In this document: positions 49,403 through 62,475 of the stretch, in pieces
How positions within the stretch are numbered: position 1 is the first letter of the stretch
Layout of the letters: each line of letters opens with the position of its first letter
From: Casuarius casuarius
Taxonomy: Eukaryota > Chordata > Aves > Casuariiformes > Casuariidae
Direction: 5' to 3'
Assembly: GCA_003342895.1 (NCBI GenBank)
Contig: PTFA01000055.1
Span: 3,193,629-3,257,628 of the forward strand
DNA length: 64,000 nt
The notes under the pieces: generated by a model
The model's database searches: none
Told to the model about the DNA's origin: nothing
Seen by the model: the letters and a program-made list of their open reading frames with translations, nothing else
Program-made: the position numbers and the translations under genes

Positions 49403-50299
49403 CATGTGAAGAACAGAAAGTACTTGCCAGGCTAAATAAGTAAGCCTAACTACAGCATACAAAGGGAAACCAATAGAGACCAGACCAGTTGTCAGAGGAA
49501 AATAAAGAACTATGCCCAACACACCTTGTGAAAGTTGAGCTCAGCTGTCATGGGAGGCAAAGCCACTGAAAAGAGACAGACACAGATGGAGAAGTCAAAG
49601 CATCCCTCAAGGATACAGGCTATACAGTGATGCAGAGGTGATACAGTCTGCTGAAACACACTGCTGTAATACACAGGATGCTGAGAAATCTCATAAACAG
49701 CCAATAGCAGCATAAATCTGCTTGAGAGTTGGCTCCTTTGTGCTTTTTTATGACAACTGAGACCAAGAGAAGTACCTTTCTTTACAGCCTTCAGGCCTGA
49801 CAGGTCATGACATGCTTTGACTACCAGTCCAACAGAATTCGGGTAGATTGATCTTCATTGTATAATGCAAAACATAACTACCACCTCAGGTGAGGTGAGT
49901 GAGAGAAACTGTAGCGTATGAAGAGATGTGTTACTAAGTCTTTATATTGTGATAGTGCTTAGAAGCCTGAATCTGTATTTTAGGCCCAACTGTGATGAGC
50001 TTTATGCTTATTTTATTAAGAGATTGTTTATAATCTTAGTCACCCCCAGTTTTTGCCAATACCTCTCATTTTACAAATGCCTAAAAATCCTTGTCACCTT
50101 TCTGATACATATAACTGTTTGGGAAAATGGAATGGATCCAACTAGCCCCAGTACATTCGCTGTTCCTATTATGTCTGTGGTATTTCATTTTCTTTGAGTC
50201 AACCTATATTCTCTGTACCCTCTGTCTTCATAGGATATTGCCAATGAGGAATGACAGCTGAGCACGGCACACTAGAGCATGAATGGCCCAGGCTAACTT
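49403..50299. other. Unique non-coding DNA, nothing recognised
   Basis: No recognised gene or repeat. Confidence 0.5.
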
Positions 50300-50465
50300 C
50301 TGTGCTTTACAAGACATTTCACTTCACTTCAGGGAAGTCTCTTTGCGCCTCAGTGCCCACTTAAAAGTGTTACAGAGGAGTTTCCATTCCTCACTGGCCT
50401 GTACTAAGACAAAATACATTAAAGATCCAGGGGTGCTGAGATACTGCCATAATGAGGCCACACAA
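50300..50465 (+). repeat. MIR-type SINE relic
   Basis: Segments fit a MIR-family SINE in order: aagtctctttgcgcctcagt (MIR 'ctctctgtgcctcagt'), cattcctcactggcctgt (MIR 'cctacctcacagggttgt'), then aaaatacattaaagatc and tgctgagatactgcc. The last two match the tail seen in sauropsid MIR-like copies ('aatacattaaagatt...gtgctcagatact'). The copy is diverged and gapped. MIRs are tRNA-derived SINEs mobilised by L2-type LINEs, so its presence is consistent with the L2-like relic at 5-6.5 kb. Confidence 0.7.
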
Positions 50466-53040
50466 CCAGGGAGCAGAGATGGTTAACAACACTAATGCAC
50501 CTCTCAGAAATGACATCCTTTTTTACCAGACACTCAATTGGAAGAAAATGCAGATATGGACTTGGGAGGAATAGGATAAAGTGAGGGGCATTACTGAGCA
50601 GAGTGGAACCATAAAACAATGGAAAAAAGGAGGAAAAAACATTATTAGAAAACTTTATTACATCATACAATGTCAGTCACAGAAACCTTATACGAGAAGA
50701 CAAAGATTAAATAAAAGTTGAAATGAACATTTTACCTTTTACATTTACGTTTATACAACAGTATAAAATGTCCTGATGAAAGCTGAATTTTCAGGTGGTC
50801 TAGGCATTCCTGATACAAAACAGATTAAAGGAAGAAAGTTCAACTTCCAGAATAGCACTGGATTTTCCAGATAGTTCAGCATGTTCAACATGGAAAGTTT
50901 TGTAAATCTACCAAAATGAAAGCTCTCCTTCCTGAAAATCTAGAGCCAGAAATGAGCACTGAGCATCTGAAAATATCTCCAGGATATTGTCTTAAAAAAA
51001 CCCCTCCAAACCTGGAATCTCAAGGACAAAGTGCTCTCAAGTGTGAAGTAGAGAAAAAAAGATGGATCTGAAAAGAAGCTGACTAGATTGTTTTTTTCTC
51101 AGGCACAAAACAGAGGAAGAGATCATAATGGAAAAAGCTAACAGCTGAATTAAACACTGAAGCCATACCACAGGGCCTTCCTATAAATAATAAATCAGAA
51201 AGTTTGGTAAATTACAGAATACCTTTGATATTAGATCAACTAAATGAAAAGCTTGCACTAGAGTGGTTTAACTGTCTTCAAATTACAGGGTTCAACCAAA
51301 CTGCATCTGTGGAGATAGTTCTGTTTAAACCTGAAATCTAAACATATACTTGATAGAAGGAGTGAAACAAAAAGATTTAACAGCTCTCAGCCGACATGGT
51401 AATCATGAACAGATGTCTACAGGAATTAAAGCCAGAGGAATATTCTTGTAAATTACTGGGGAGTAAAATCCTTGAACTATTTAGGCAGTGCCCAGTATTG
51501 GGCTAATAGCCCATTGCAGTCTTCACATTTCATTTTAGCCTTATAAAGGTGTTCTGAGTACATTCATTCACTCTTCTAGTACTTCCTCTCAAAGTACTAG
51601 AACCACAAATATTTCTTATATTATTTTTGAGCTGCTCCACCCAGGATGTGGTAAGTTGAGATATGCAGGAGTACAAAAGACAAAATTTATTGGGGAAGAA
51701 TAACAGCTATGCTTCTCTTACAAATGAAGCTGAATATCAAGCTGAGAAGTGACACTGAGCATGTATTCCCGTTTTGGAATTGCTGTGCAGCTTCTGTGAT
51801 CTCCAAAAAAACACAGTCTCAGCAATGATCCTGTCACATCATTACATGCAAACACAAGGCCACAATTACAAAACCCAGGGTATTTTAGCAATATGGGCTT
51901 GGGATTTGGGAAGTGTCTGAATAAAGCTGAATATTTGTAACCATATGCTACCATAACCCCTAATTAAGGGTGCTGTGGAGGGACCTTCCCTGACTCTGTA
52001 AACACCAAGTCTGTAATTGCACGCATGTCATCACTTTGAAAGGCCTTCAGTCAGTGGGATTTTGTGGAGACTTAATCCCCTAAACCCCTTTTTTCCCCAT
52101 ATGTAGAAACTTGATTGCATTTCAGAAACAAATCCTTCAAAAAGATGCACATTTTTGTGTGTACAGCAAATTTGAATCATTTGACTTTTCTTATAGCTCC
52201 TGGGCAGTGCTGAGCACAGGCCTTTGGGATGATGTACAGTAATAGGGATGAAAGGCTTCTTTCATTTCCTGTTTTAAGATTCCCCCAGGGGAACATACGT
52301 CTGACAACTGAAAGAAAATAAAGTAATGTCAGCACCTTGACTTCTGCACTTCACTAGGAGAGTATATGCATAGTAGCTTGATCCAGCATCAAAGATGAGT
52401 TACAGGAGCTGTTACTCACCGTCGCATTCCTGATGAATATGAAGAATTGCTTTGAAATCAAAGGAAGGTGCAGCTTGTGTTCCTGCAGTAATACACTCTC
52501 CACTGCTTTGCTTGCCAAAACTGTTGCCTCTGTTTGCCAGCCTGGTAACTGGAGGCCTAATTATTTGCTGGCACGTGAAATGTTTCTCCATGCATGTGCT
52601 CACTGCACCCACCACCACATGGCCTCATCAGGGGAACTTCTTCAGTTGGTACAATAAACACATATTTTTAGGGACTTCTCTCAACTTCAGTGCAGAAATG
52701 AATATGTATAAATGTGTTGTGCAGATGTCTTTAAGATGCCTTTTGGCTCAAATTCCCTATCTTAGAAATACCCTGAACAGCACTGTGTGCTGGCTGTCAG
52801 TTGACCATGGAAACATCGTGGATGGCCTAGCCTCCCACCGCCTCCTTTCACCATGCCCTCCAAACGCAGAACAAAAGAACGAGGTATTTCTGTGCAGCTC
52901 TGATGCACCTGAGAACACCTTAAGCTGTGTTGATCCTGCTGCAGCCAGTTCAACTGGCTTTCAGAGACTTTATGCCTGGAACATGATGTAAAACTGCTCT
53001 AATTCAACAGGGGGTTTTGCCATTTATCTTCGGGCTATTA
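50466..53040. other. Unique non-coding DNA
   Basis: No recognised gene. It includes the longest open frame of the window, 179 codons at 52452-52991, which resembles no known family and has an opposing frame at 52762-52953. A small hairpin (tgggct-aat-agccca) lies at 51499-51513. Confidence 0.5.
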
Positions 53041-53064
53041 CAAAACAAAGCAAAACAAAACAAA
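53041..53064. repeat. CAAAA-type pentamer repeat
   Basis: Imperfect repeats of caaaa/caaag directly before the CR1 fragment at 53062. Confidence 0.85.
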
Positions 53065-53246
53065 TTCTTCACAGTGGGTTCACAAAGGGTTAAGCACCAG
53101 AACAAGTTGCCCAGAGAGGCTGTACATCTCCATCCTTGGGGATTTTACAGGACAAGGCCCTGGGCAACAGTTAGCCCTGCTGAATGGGGACTGGACTAAG
53201 TGCCACCCAGATGTCCTTTCCAAGCTAGATTTTTCTATGATTTGTA
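53062..53246 (+). repeat. CR1 LINE 3' fragment
   Basis: Shows CR1 3' blocks in order: aaattcttcaca (CR1 'aatttcttcacc'), caaagggttaagcaccagaa (CR1 'aaagggttgtcaagcattggaa'), caagttgcccagagaggctg, ctccatccttgggga, cccagatgtcctttccaa and a terminal ttctatgat near 53233-53241. It is a 5'-truncated copy of about 185 bp in plus orientation. Confidence 0.88.
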
Positions 53247-54409
53247 AAGCAACGGTTGCAAAATGAAATGTGTATATCGGGTTCCTGATGTGCAAGGGGA
53301 GCCAGGTATTTATTTTTAACATGAGTTATTCTTCACAGTGATACTGTGAACTCAGTACTTCCCTGCTATGCTGTATTATCCCAAATACCAATCATCAGTG
53401 AGATAAGGTTTAACAATCATCAGAGTGAGATAGGGTTTTAATGGTTACAGCATATCTCTGAAACCAAAAATAACCCAACTGTATAGTGACAATTACAGCA
53501 AGTAAAGTTGCCATCAAAACTGGCTTTTGTAGAGTTTTGGAAAGGTCCAGTTACTCCTACAGCTGGCAGCCACAGCCTGCAGACAAAGACAGAACTATTG
53601 CTCTCTGAAGAAGTGGCTAAATTTGAAGTAAACCTTTCAAACTTAGGGAACACCATTACATTTATGAAGAGACAAAAAGAAGATAGCACATTTTGCTGTA
53701 ACAGCTTAGATCCATTTTTGTGCATAGTGAGAACAAAATTTTTTAACACTAAGTGTGATTGTCGGAGGGTAGGATATATTTTTTTCTACAAGCAGCAGCT
53801 ATCAGTTCAGCAATGTTTAACAGAAGCCAGAACCCATAGGAAACAGAGTGTGAAAGTAACCTTTTTTGAAGAGTTGAGCTTTATTATTGTTTATTCCTTG
53901 AATTCTGGTAGCTATCAAAATATTTTCACTAACAGAAAGACAGTTCTTGGCCTGCAAAGTTTACAGCCTGAGACAAGTCATGTGCAAAGTACAGGAGAGA
54001 TGACTAAAAAGTCCAATCACTTCCTTGCATTTTAATGACTAAGTTACAAATAATAAGATTTTTAATAGATGAATTGATATTCCTCAGCATAGCCAAAATT
54101 ATCTGATTAGCTTTTTCACTTGTTAGCATCTATCCACAGATGTGATCGGTGTCCCTTTTTTAGGGTGCAATGGATTGCTAAAATGAACAAAGGTAGGTAC
54201 ATATTGCCACTAGAAATGTGGGTCTGAGAGCACCCTGATCAGCTCAGAGGTGGGTCACCCAGGCTGGCAATTTTGAAGTGGCCAGATGATACCTGCCTGA
54301 TAAGGGGAGCTGAGAAGAGCATTAGGAAGGGCCTTAGAAGGCCAAAAAAGAAATGTGAATCTTGTACAAGGAAAAGTGAGAATCAGAGATTGGATTTGAA
54401 GACAGGCCA
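53247..54409. other. Unique non-coding DNA
   Basis: Contains an imperfect direct duplication at 53389-53440. A 175-codon frame at 53508-54035 matches no known protein and is opposed by a 103-codon frame (53438-53749). No repeat family is recognised. Confidence 0.5.
53389..53440. repeat. Imperfect direct duplication of about 25 bp
   Basis: caatcatcagtgagataagg (53389-53408) and caatcatcagagtgagatag (53414-53433) are adjacent near-copies, the second with a 2-base insertion. Each continues into a gtttta/gttta end. Confidence 0.85.
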
Positions 54410-54620
54410 ATGAGATGACTAGACCATGCCCATCGGATTTTTACAGGTGCATTTTGGATAAGTCGGGAATGCACGAGATGTGTGTGCCAGAGAAGAGGTC
54501 AGATGAGTTATGATGAGACAAGTCTGTTATCTGAAGTAAGAGAAAAAGATCCATGCTTGGGAATGTGCTAGAGGAGATTTTGCTACAACTTGCGGCAGTG
54601 GAGAAGGGCATGTAAAGTGC
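54410..54620. repeat. Possible old interspersed repeat, family uncertain
   Basis: Words such as aggtgcattttggataag, gccagagaagaggtcagatg and atgatgagacaagt recall an old amniote dispersed sequence ('agctgcattttggata', 'gccagagaggaggatgt', 'gagatgatgagg'). I am unsure of its family. The similarity is scattered and may be spurious. Confidence 0.28.
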
Positions 54621-57600
54621 TCTTGCAGTTACAAGCTGCATCAGTGCATCTTAAAAGTGACTGGTACACATTTACACTAATCTGCCTCTACGTACCTTCT
54701 TGGTGAGTTTGCTTAGGTATCCTGTTCTCTTCCATTAGAAAATCAGTGTATGTGCTTTGCTGCAGAATGTTCTTGCCCTTTGCCCCAGCTGTGACTGTGA
54801 TCTACAGTGCAATGACCTTCAAGATACACAGGCACTTTGTGCTGCCTTTTCTGTGACAAATCACAAATCTTTGTATCTTCCTCACAAAATGTAATGTTGG
54901 ATCACCCATCTCTCAGAGCCTGCATCTCTTTTTGGGTTGGGAGTGTTTTCAAAACATGGAAAAAGGAGCAAGATATAGGAGGTCCAGAGACTGGGCAAAT
55001 CCATTTCACTGTAGCAAATTGCTGTATTTCAGTTTAAAATCTAGACCAAAATCTTCATGTCTGAGGAAAAGTCCCAGTGCTTTACTGAAAAACCAGGTAT
55101 CAAATTCTAGGTGCCTTAAAAAGCACTAAAATTGCAATCTCTAATAGCTAGTAAATGGTATAATTATGATTTTAAAAATCAAGGTAGCTGTGTGTGAAAC
55201 TGTGAGAACAGGGACCCACATGGAAGATAAGACTCCATTAACAGAGCAGAGCGATACTACTAGGTGAATGATGATATTGGCAGCATCTATTTATAGTCAT
55301 ATTAGCAATATCTGTATTCTTCTGGACAATGATACTGGGTCCATCCTTGCATAAATTCACCTAAAGGAGTCTAAACTTGCCTCATGGCCATCCTTTTTGG
55401 ATGCAAACCCACACTCGGGCTATAATAGGTAGATGTTCCTCTGCAGTGTGCCTTCATGGCTAAGTTTGCTAGTGTAGCACCTTGCAGCAGTATCACATAG
55501 CTGAGTCTCAGCTCCCTCTTGGATAAGATGAACTTTTCTTTCTCCTGGACAATCTGTGAATAGGGCAACCCTTAAGGTTTGGTGTTATATGTACTAATAC
55601 ATTGACAAAATCTTTTTGATGTTGACCTAGCAGCTACAGGTAAAATGTGGTCTTGTACTGCATATAAAATCCCAGTTTCTTCCCCTAGAGTCCAAATGGT
55701 TTAGGTTAAATTCAGCTTCTCACCTGGGGCAGCAGTTTTCTTTTGCAACAAACCAACTAGATCTCCCAAAGGCAACTTCGTAGGCTTACGAAAATTTTCA
55801 GCCAAATGACCGTGAGTCCCTGGATTCTTAAAATGTATTCCATTTTAAAAAGCTTTTGGATGGAGTGAGTACTGTACTGCTCAAGAATTCCTGGCAAGGA
55901 GAGAGATTTTAGCTCTTGGCTTTCCTTATTTTACAAAATTGTTTATGGTCATCTTCTTAGCTGCAACTACGTTGATGTATTTGAGAAAGGTTTCTCAAAG
56001 TCATATCCGTGGTACTTTAGAGCATGTGACTAGGTACCATTCCTAGTGCGTTTGATCTAAAGAGCTAATAAATGATTTTAGTAGAGCCACTTGCTGAAAT
56101 GTCACATAGCTCTGTGAAAATGCAGGTAGTAATGCAATTGCTGCTCTGCTCTGCTCCAGTGAGGGGTGGGGGGAGACTTATCAAAACATGAGGAAGCAGG
56201 AAAGAGAAAGAAGAGAAGGTCGTTAACAACTCTTCCCCCATTAGCTCCTGTCGCCTCTTCCCAGCCATGATACTGGCCTGTGAAGGCATACTGAGCATGA
56301 TAACGAAGGATATGAATGTTGCCAGGGCTGCAGCAGGGGAGCAGGAAGTGGGAGCAAATAACGTGTAAGGCTTGTTTCCATGGCTGTGGCATACTGCCTG
56401 TGGGACACTATGTCTGTGGGACTGGTGTGTATATGCAGCTGCCTGTTACATCTCTGCTGGGGGCAGACTAGTGACCTTGGTGTGCCTCAGCACTGGCAGA
56501 TGACCCATGTGGAAAGGAGGGCTATTTCCCCATCCCAGTTCACATCAGGGCTGTGTCCAGCTCTATCCGAGGTCCTTGACCTCAGCAGAAAGCAGCTGTG
56601 TAGAGTGTGGACCTGGAAAGTTCCTACTGCTTTAGATTGTAACAGGCTCCATTTATAATAAAGTTGTATCTAGACTTCTCTGGAATATGGGGAAGCAGCC
56701 TGCGGGTCTCACCAACACTGCCTGCAAAACCTCGTCATAACAGATGATGTCTCTGATGCTGGGACTTTTCCTCTAACCAGTGTCTCATTCTGTAATAAAA
56801 TCTCACTTTCTAACTCCATATCTGAACTACTCTTAAATTTCTTTTTACTTTTTTTGGATTTACTACCCCTTTCATTTCACTTTTACTTCTCTTGTTGGAA
56901 CGTTCAAAACTTAATGGGAATCTGAAGCTTTTTAAATGGCCATTAGGCACCTTTTCCAGTGAATCAGATAGGTACCCGCAGTGACAGAACTGTCACTGGA
57001 GAAATGACATTCCAAATGACCCCAGATACACGTTTCATCAGTGTTTGTTTTCAGCTGCATGAAAACAGTGCTTACTTTCTCTAATGCTACAACTTCCAGC
57101 TGTGAATTTGACACACAGAAAAAGTTTAGGCATCCTCAGGTTGATTAATGTTTCTTCCAAAAGAGCTAGCTAGGTAAAGAGTTTTTATGAAGGGTGCGGT
57201 ACTGAAAGTGTTTCTGTTGTAATTGGATTATTGTTGGTGCAGTGCTGAGAGGTCATTTCCCTTGGAAACTTTAATACATTAAAAAATTGAGAAAAATAAT
57301 TGTGACAAAACATGCTCTTCAGCACATAGTAGCTACAAAGGATGAAATATTGGCTCCACTGAAGTTAAAGAGAATTTTGGCAGTAACATAACTGAGATCA
57401 GAATTTTTCTCAGAGACCTTTTTGCACCCTAAGTCAACTGCAAGCCTTACTCACAATAGCATAATCGTGAGGACTATACCTTAACTAGCCCAATTACAGT
57501 TTAAATTTTTGTGGACTACAGGTTGCAGTGTAATACTAAAATGCACAAGTTACACTTACATCAGAAGGCTCTATTTGAGCTAGGTGGGATAGTGGAAGCA

Positions 57601-60600
57601 GCCTACCCAAAGTAGCTCAAAACCAATTTATCCTGCAGAGAATCTTATGTAGAGCCAGCTTGAGCATGTCTGCACAGCACTACAATGTGCAGTGTGAACA
57701 CAAGCAAGGAGCATCTCCTGGGGGTTGGCAGAGTCTCACTGTGGCTGTGATTCAACTGTGTGCAATTTCTCCAGTAGCAAAGCTATTTAAGAGACCTCTG
57801 TCCTTTCCCTTTTTCCTTCATCCAGCTGCCTCAGTGAGACTATATGGATTAAATGAAGCTCTCCAAAGAGTACTTTTTCTTTTGAATTTCTTTTTTTGTG
57901 ATTAATTTTTAATGTCATTGATCCAATTGGTTCCATACTGAGTTTTGTCTTTCCAATGAACAGGCTCAATAGCAGCGTGATAATGGGAACAAGTAATTGA
58001 GGAGAGGGAGGGGTGGGAAAGTCTTAACCAAGCTGTATTTGCTGCAGGAAATGTACATGGAGCTATCCCTCAAATGCGTGCATTGTTCATATGGAACTGT
58101 TTGAAGGAAAGGGCTTGTTAAAGCAGCCTCTGGCTCTGCTTGGGAATAATGTTTCAATGCAAAACACAGAAAATTTGTTCTCTTTACTGGAAATGTGAGA
58201 GGTTTGATCCAGATTTAAAATGAATGATTTGCTTAAGAAAACTGTGTGATTGAACTATATTTGAAATACCTCCTTTGTTTTCTCTACTATCTACTGTCAT
58301 ATTAGGGTAATACGAATAAGTGATTAGGTGAGATCACTCCCAGGAAGAATTAATAGTAGAAGTGGGATAGTTTACAGGGAGAGTTAATACTGGAAGATCT
58401 TAAAATACTTTTAAAAGGCTGTGAGAATAACACCACCTCTTCAATTAGAAGGCATTTCTTTTAATAACTTCATATTTGTGCCTTAATGATTTCACTGTAA
58501 GAATGGGGAAAAGGTTATGAAAAATGAATGCTGTTGGTTTAGCTTTCTGTGTGTCATTCCTCTGACTAGTTCAGCCCCTGGGCTGTCAGTTCTTTACACA
58601 TCCATTGTGAGTAGGGTTGCATTTTTTGCATGTTCTACATAGAATTTGTTTTAGAAATCCTCATGGGTGTAATGTTAATCGATGATGTTATTAACTAAGC
58701 TACTAAAATAGATTTCCTTTGTAGTACCCAATTAACAGTATCAAGATACAGAACTGTAGGATACTGTTTTTGAGTGATCTGAAGAAGATAATGGTTCTTG
58801 TTAATATTTGCTATTTCTAAGGCAAATAAGAAGTAGTCAGAATCATGTGTTTCTGCACTACTTAAAATCCTCAGAAAAAAAAAATACTGAAAAAGAAATC
58901 CAGTTTTTTCCCACCTGTAACAAGACATCAATTGGATTTATAGAGTTACTAGTGTATTGAACATATAAGATGGAATTTGGCCCAACAAGACAAAGATTGC
59001 TTTCTGGTCCTCTCTTTCTCTGACAGCCCTTCCTTTACTGACAGTCCACTTGCCATAATGCTTTGAGATGATAGAAAGAAAAATCAGCAATTGAAGAGAG
59101 GAAAATGGTACTTAGTGAGTTCTGTGACTCCTCTATTACCAAAGAGAAATTCTCTCTTTATGCCTTTATTTATACATTTATGTTTTAAAACAAAAAATGA
59201 CACTGATAAAAAGATATTGGTGCCATTATCAATAACACAGCTCAATCTCAGCTTCATTTTAAGAATCACTTCAGCAAGAATTCTGGCAGGTAGGCCGTCA
59301 TTTATGGAAGTGCCCTGTGTTCAGCATGCTGATAGCTCTCTCCAAAAATTTCCAGTCAGAAGTTAGTTCTTAATATATTAATCTTTTGTAATCCTGAACC
59401 ACGTTAAAGCTGTATGGGCAGCATCGATGTGACTCCTGCCTTTACTCTAGCTTATCCCTGTGCAACCAACATCAGAGGCTAAACCTTAATAACACATTTT
59501 TTGGGCAGCAGCACCACAAGTCTAGCCTCTTCAAGGTTAGACACCTCCATTTTTACAGCTATGATCTGTAGTTCATGTTTCAGCACTGCTTAGGATCACC
59601 TGGCACTTCTTGTCAGAATACCTTATGTTAAAACTTGTAGCTTTGTTGAATTTTATCCACTTAGTCTGAAATTTTCAGTCCTAAATATATGAATCAGTCC
59701 AACAGTATCAGGAAGGTTGCAACATTTCACTCAAAGCAATTTACCCTCTGGGAACAAAGGCAGAGAAAAGGCATTATTTTCCCAATGTTAGAAAATTTTG
59801 GAAATTTCTGGTATCTTCTATTTGAAATCTGGCAATGTTGTTGTAGCCTTTATTCCACGGATGTGTCCTTTGCTGTTATGGTGAATATGCACCTTCATTT
59901 TGATAAACTATAAATCTTTGAATCTTTCCTAGACATTCTTGCTGTGTATGGCCCAGCCGAGAACTGTCCAAGACACTCTCCAAAACTGTAACTGTGGGAT
60001 GCTACAAGCTATAATAAATATGGCTCTAGGAACCAGAATCAGAAACAGGGATACCATATTGCTGGTGTTTTCTTTGACCTCATTGCTGACTGCAGGCAAT
60101 GAGAAGGTGGTGGAAGGCCCTTGACTGACGAAGAAAATACAAGAGACACGTGGCAGAAGGATGCAGATTGTGGGGGGAGAGGGAAGTGTGTGGTGTGATG
60201 AGTCTGTAACAAAGATCCAGGGAAGAGCTGGGGAGAGACTGGTGCTGGATAGGGAGAACAGAGAAGAGTGGGCCTGGATATGTGAAACATGGGCCTAGTG
60301 AAGCAATGAGACCAAAGGCTGCTGGAGAGACTGACAACTCGAATGCGACTAAGTCTGCCTAAGCCAAGTGATGTGGCCTTGCACTAGACTGCTGAAGAGG
60401 AGCCTGGGACTAACTAGATGTGAAAAGTGTTACAGAGACAAGTAGCTTGGAGATTGGACTGCTACACATGCTGTTCTTTTAATATAGTTCAACATGTGTC
60501 CGTGAGGGTATGTCATTATGCTATAGACTTCAAATTTCAAAGCACAGAGAACATGGAAAGAAAGAGCACATGGCATTCCAGCACTGCTGGAACACAAATA

Positions 60601-60719
60601 CTGAATTCAGGTACCAAATCCTTCATCTCCCTGAGATTAGGATTTACATTCATTTACTAAATGAAATTATATAAAATCAAGATGCTGGAAGGGAGAACAA
60701 AAACTAGAAACATATCTCA
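54621..60719. other. Unique non-coding DNA
   Basis: About 6 kb with no recognised gene, RNA or dispersed repeat. 60120-60300 is purine-rich on the plus strand, which explains the two overlapping minus-strand frames there (60039-60290 and 60080-60337). All other frames are short and unrecognised. Confidence 0.5.
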
Positions 60720-60960
60720 GCCATTTGTCATCAGTGTGAAGTGACAGTTATGTTACCATAGCAACAGAAACCAGTGAAAGAGCTACTCACACTGCATGCC
60801 AATTAACACATCCACCTCCTTGACATGACTTAACGTTACTATAGCAACCATTTCTATACTAATGTATCAGGTTATCAAAATTAATTACAAAGGGTATTTA
60901 AGGAGTCGTAGTTCATGTGGTTCCATTAATCTCATCATATTTTTATATATTTGCTCATTC
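60720..60960. promoter_or_regulatory. Candidate RFX-type element with two X-boxes
   Basis: Two near-identical 14-base X-box palindromes lie in the same orientation. The first, GTTACCATAGCAAC at 60752-60765, has both half sites matching the RFX consensus (GTTRCC-N2-RGCAAC). The second, GTTACTATAGCAAC at 60835-60848, has one mismatch. They start 83 bases apart. Around them are intact homeodomain-type cores (ccaattaac, aaattaatta) in non-repetitive DNA. RFX factors bind such sites in ciliary and MHC class II promoters; no promoter or gene is recognisable here, so function is inference. Confidence 0.45.
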
Positions 60961-62339
60961 AGAGCTTGTAAGTGTAAAGAAGGCAAACCTGTGAACAAGA
61001 TCCTGATCTCAGCGTCACATGCATAAATCTAGAGTAACACTCCAGGCTTCAGGAGGTGCACTCTGGAATGACATGGGTGCTGCTGGCAGGGCAGTCATGT
61101 TCCTTGATGGTCCCTCAGGAGCATCTCCAGCTGGAAGAGGTAGCGCTCTGCATTTCAATGAATTTAACAATTATGTGTAAATAGGTTGTAATGTACGAGG
61201 AAACCTTAGAGATAATATGTTCATTTTTGATTTTATCGCAGAACATAGATCTTTAGGAAGTACAGTGATCTAAAGGGATAACAGTGTAAATGAGATCACT
61301 TGTTTTATGAACAAAGACTTGTAATGTCATACAGCATGCATCTGACTGAAGAATAGCATCTTCATCTGGCTTTCTTGAGGAGAGGAGACTGAAGGATCAA
61401 ATTGTTTCTCTTAGATTTTTTTTTTTTTGTCACGTATGCTCATTCCTGTTAACCACGCTTTTGTATAAATAACACTATTTCATAGCAATGTCAAAATTCC
61501 AGTAAGTCTTTCTAATCCTGCTGGTGCAGCTGGGCTGTTGCTTTGTGTTGTGTACTGAGCAGTCTCAGTGGATGGAGGCAGGATGAGGTTCCGCTTTTGA
61601 GCTTAGCGGATTACTTCACAACTTAAATCATTCTTTATTACTGAGTGATTAGTAATACTAATTTAAGAAGCAAAACTCTGCAAGCTTCCCCTCAGTGAGG
61701 TTTTTCTAGACCACTCTAAGAGACAGAGATGCTATTTGTTCACCAAAACTGGTAGACTTTTCCTCTCAGATCGTAAGAAGAATCTGGTAGCTCTACCTGG
61801 TTCTATGATGATTTTTTTCTTCAGTTTTTCTTAGCTTCATGGAAGATTCTTTAGTCTTTTAATCTCATTCATCTCCTAGAAATGATCCCTCAGGTTTCCC
61901 AGCAAGAAGACAGTGTAATATAAATGACTGCAATAGGATGGAGCTCATTTACATAGCACTCTTTTAGCCATAAAGCAAATGTTTATTCCTACTAACCGAA
62001 TACTCAATACATCTTTAACCCCTTGAAAACAACCCACAAAGTCCATTGCAAATGGTCTGCAAAAGGACTCCTTGTGTCAGAACCAGGACAGAACTTGCTA
62101 GTCATTAAGATACCACCTACAGTGTCTTGTCCAGCTGTGTCCCCACCAATGTAAGTGTCCAAGTGCTCAAGAAGCAATGCTCAACCAGAGCCCAGAGAGC
62201 CCTGCAGCTCTGCATCCTTCAGCCCTTCATACCACTCTGCCTAGTAGTAAGAAGGTGTTCCTTCTTTGGGGACTCTCTAGACTTTTTGCTTTCCAGATTG
62301 GCAATGGCACTTGACCAGCCCTAAAGTCTACCTGTTAAA
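60961..62339. other. Unique non-coding DNA
   Basis: No recognised gene. A T13 run lies at 61416-61428. The stretch 62120-62330 is richer in G and C but carries no recognised exon or repeat. Confidence 0.5.
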
Positions 62340-62475
62340 CAGAGCTGGTTCTTCACAGAATGAAGCTGTTGCACTCCTTGTTCTAGTACAGCTATAGATG
62401 CTAAAAACTTACATGGATTCAAAAAGTGGGTGGACAAATTTACTGAAAATAAAATACTGAGAACTTTTAAATGAA
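62340..62475 (+). repeat. Possible old CR1 3' fragment
   Basis: The words acttacatggattcaaaaag and gggtggacaaattta, adjacent here at 62408-62442, match the sauropsid CR1 3' segment 'ttacatggattcaaaaagggattggacaaatt' closely. Flanking similarity is weak and no terminal repeats are seen. The 174-codon minus-strand frame at 62321-62845 runs antisense across it and is not a gene. Confidence 0.5.

Noticed and set aside
52452..52991. Longest open frame, 179 codons, plus strand
   Set aside because: No recognised domain, no family resemblance, opposing frame on the other strand, and length plausible by chance in six frames of 64 kb. No splice or promoter context was seen.
53508..54035. 175-codon plus-strand frame
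   Set aside because: Not similar to any protein I know; overlaps a 103-codon frame on the opposite strand. Treated as chance.
60039..60337. Two overlapping minus-strand frames as part of another LINE
   Set aside because: They result from a purine-rich plus strand; no LINE block could be aligned.
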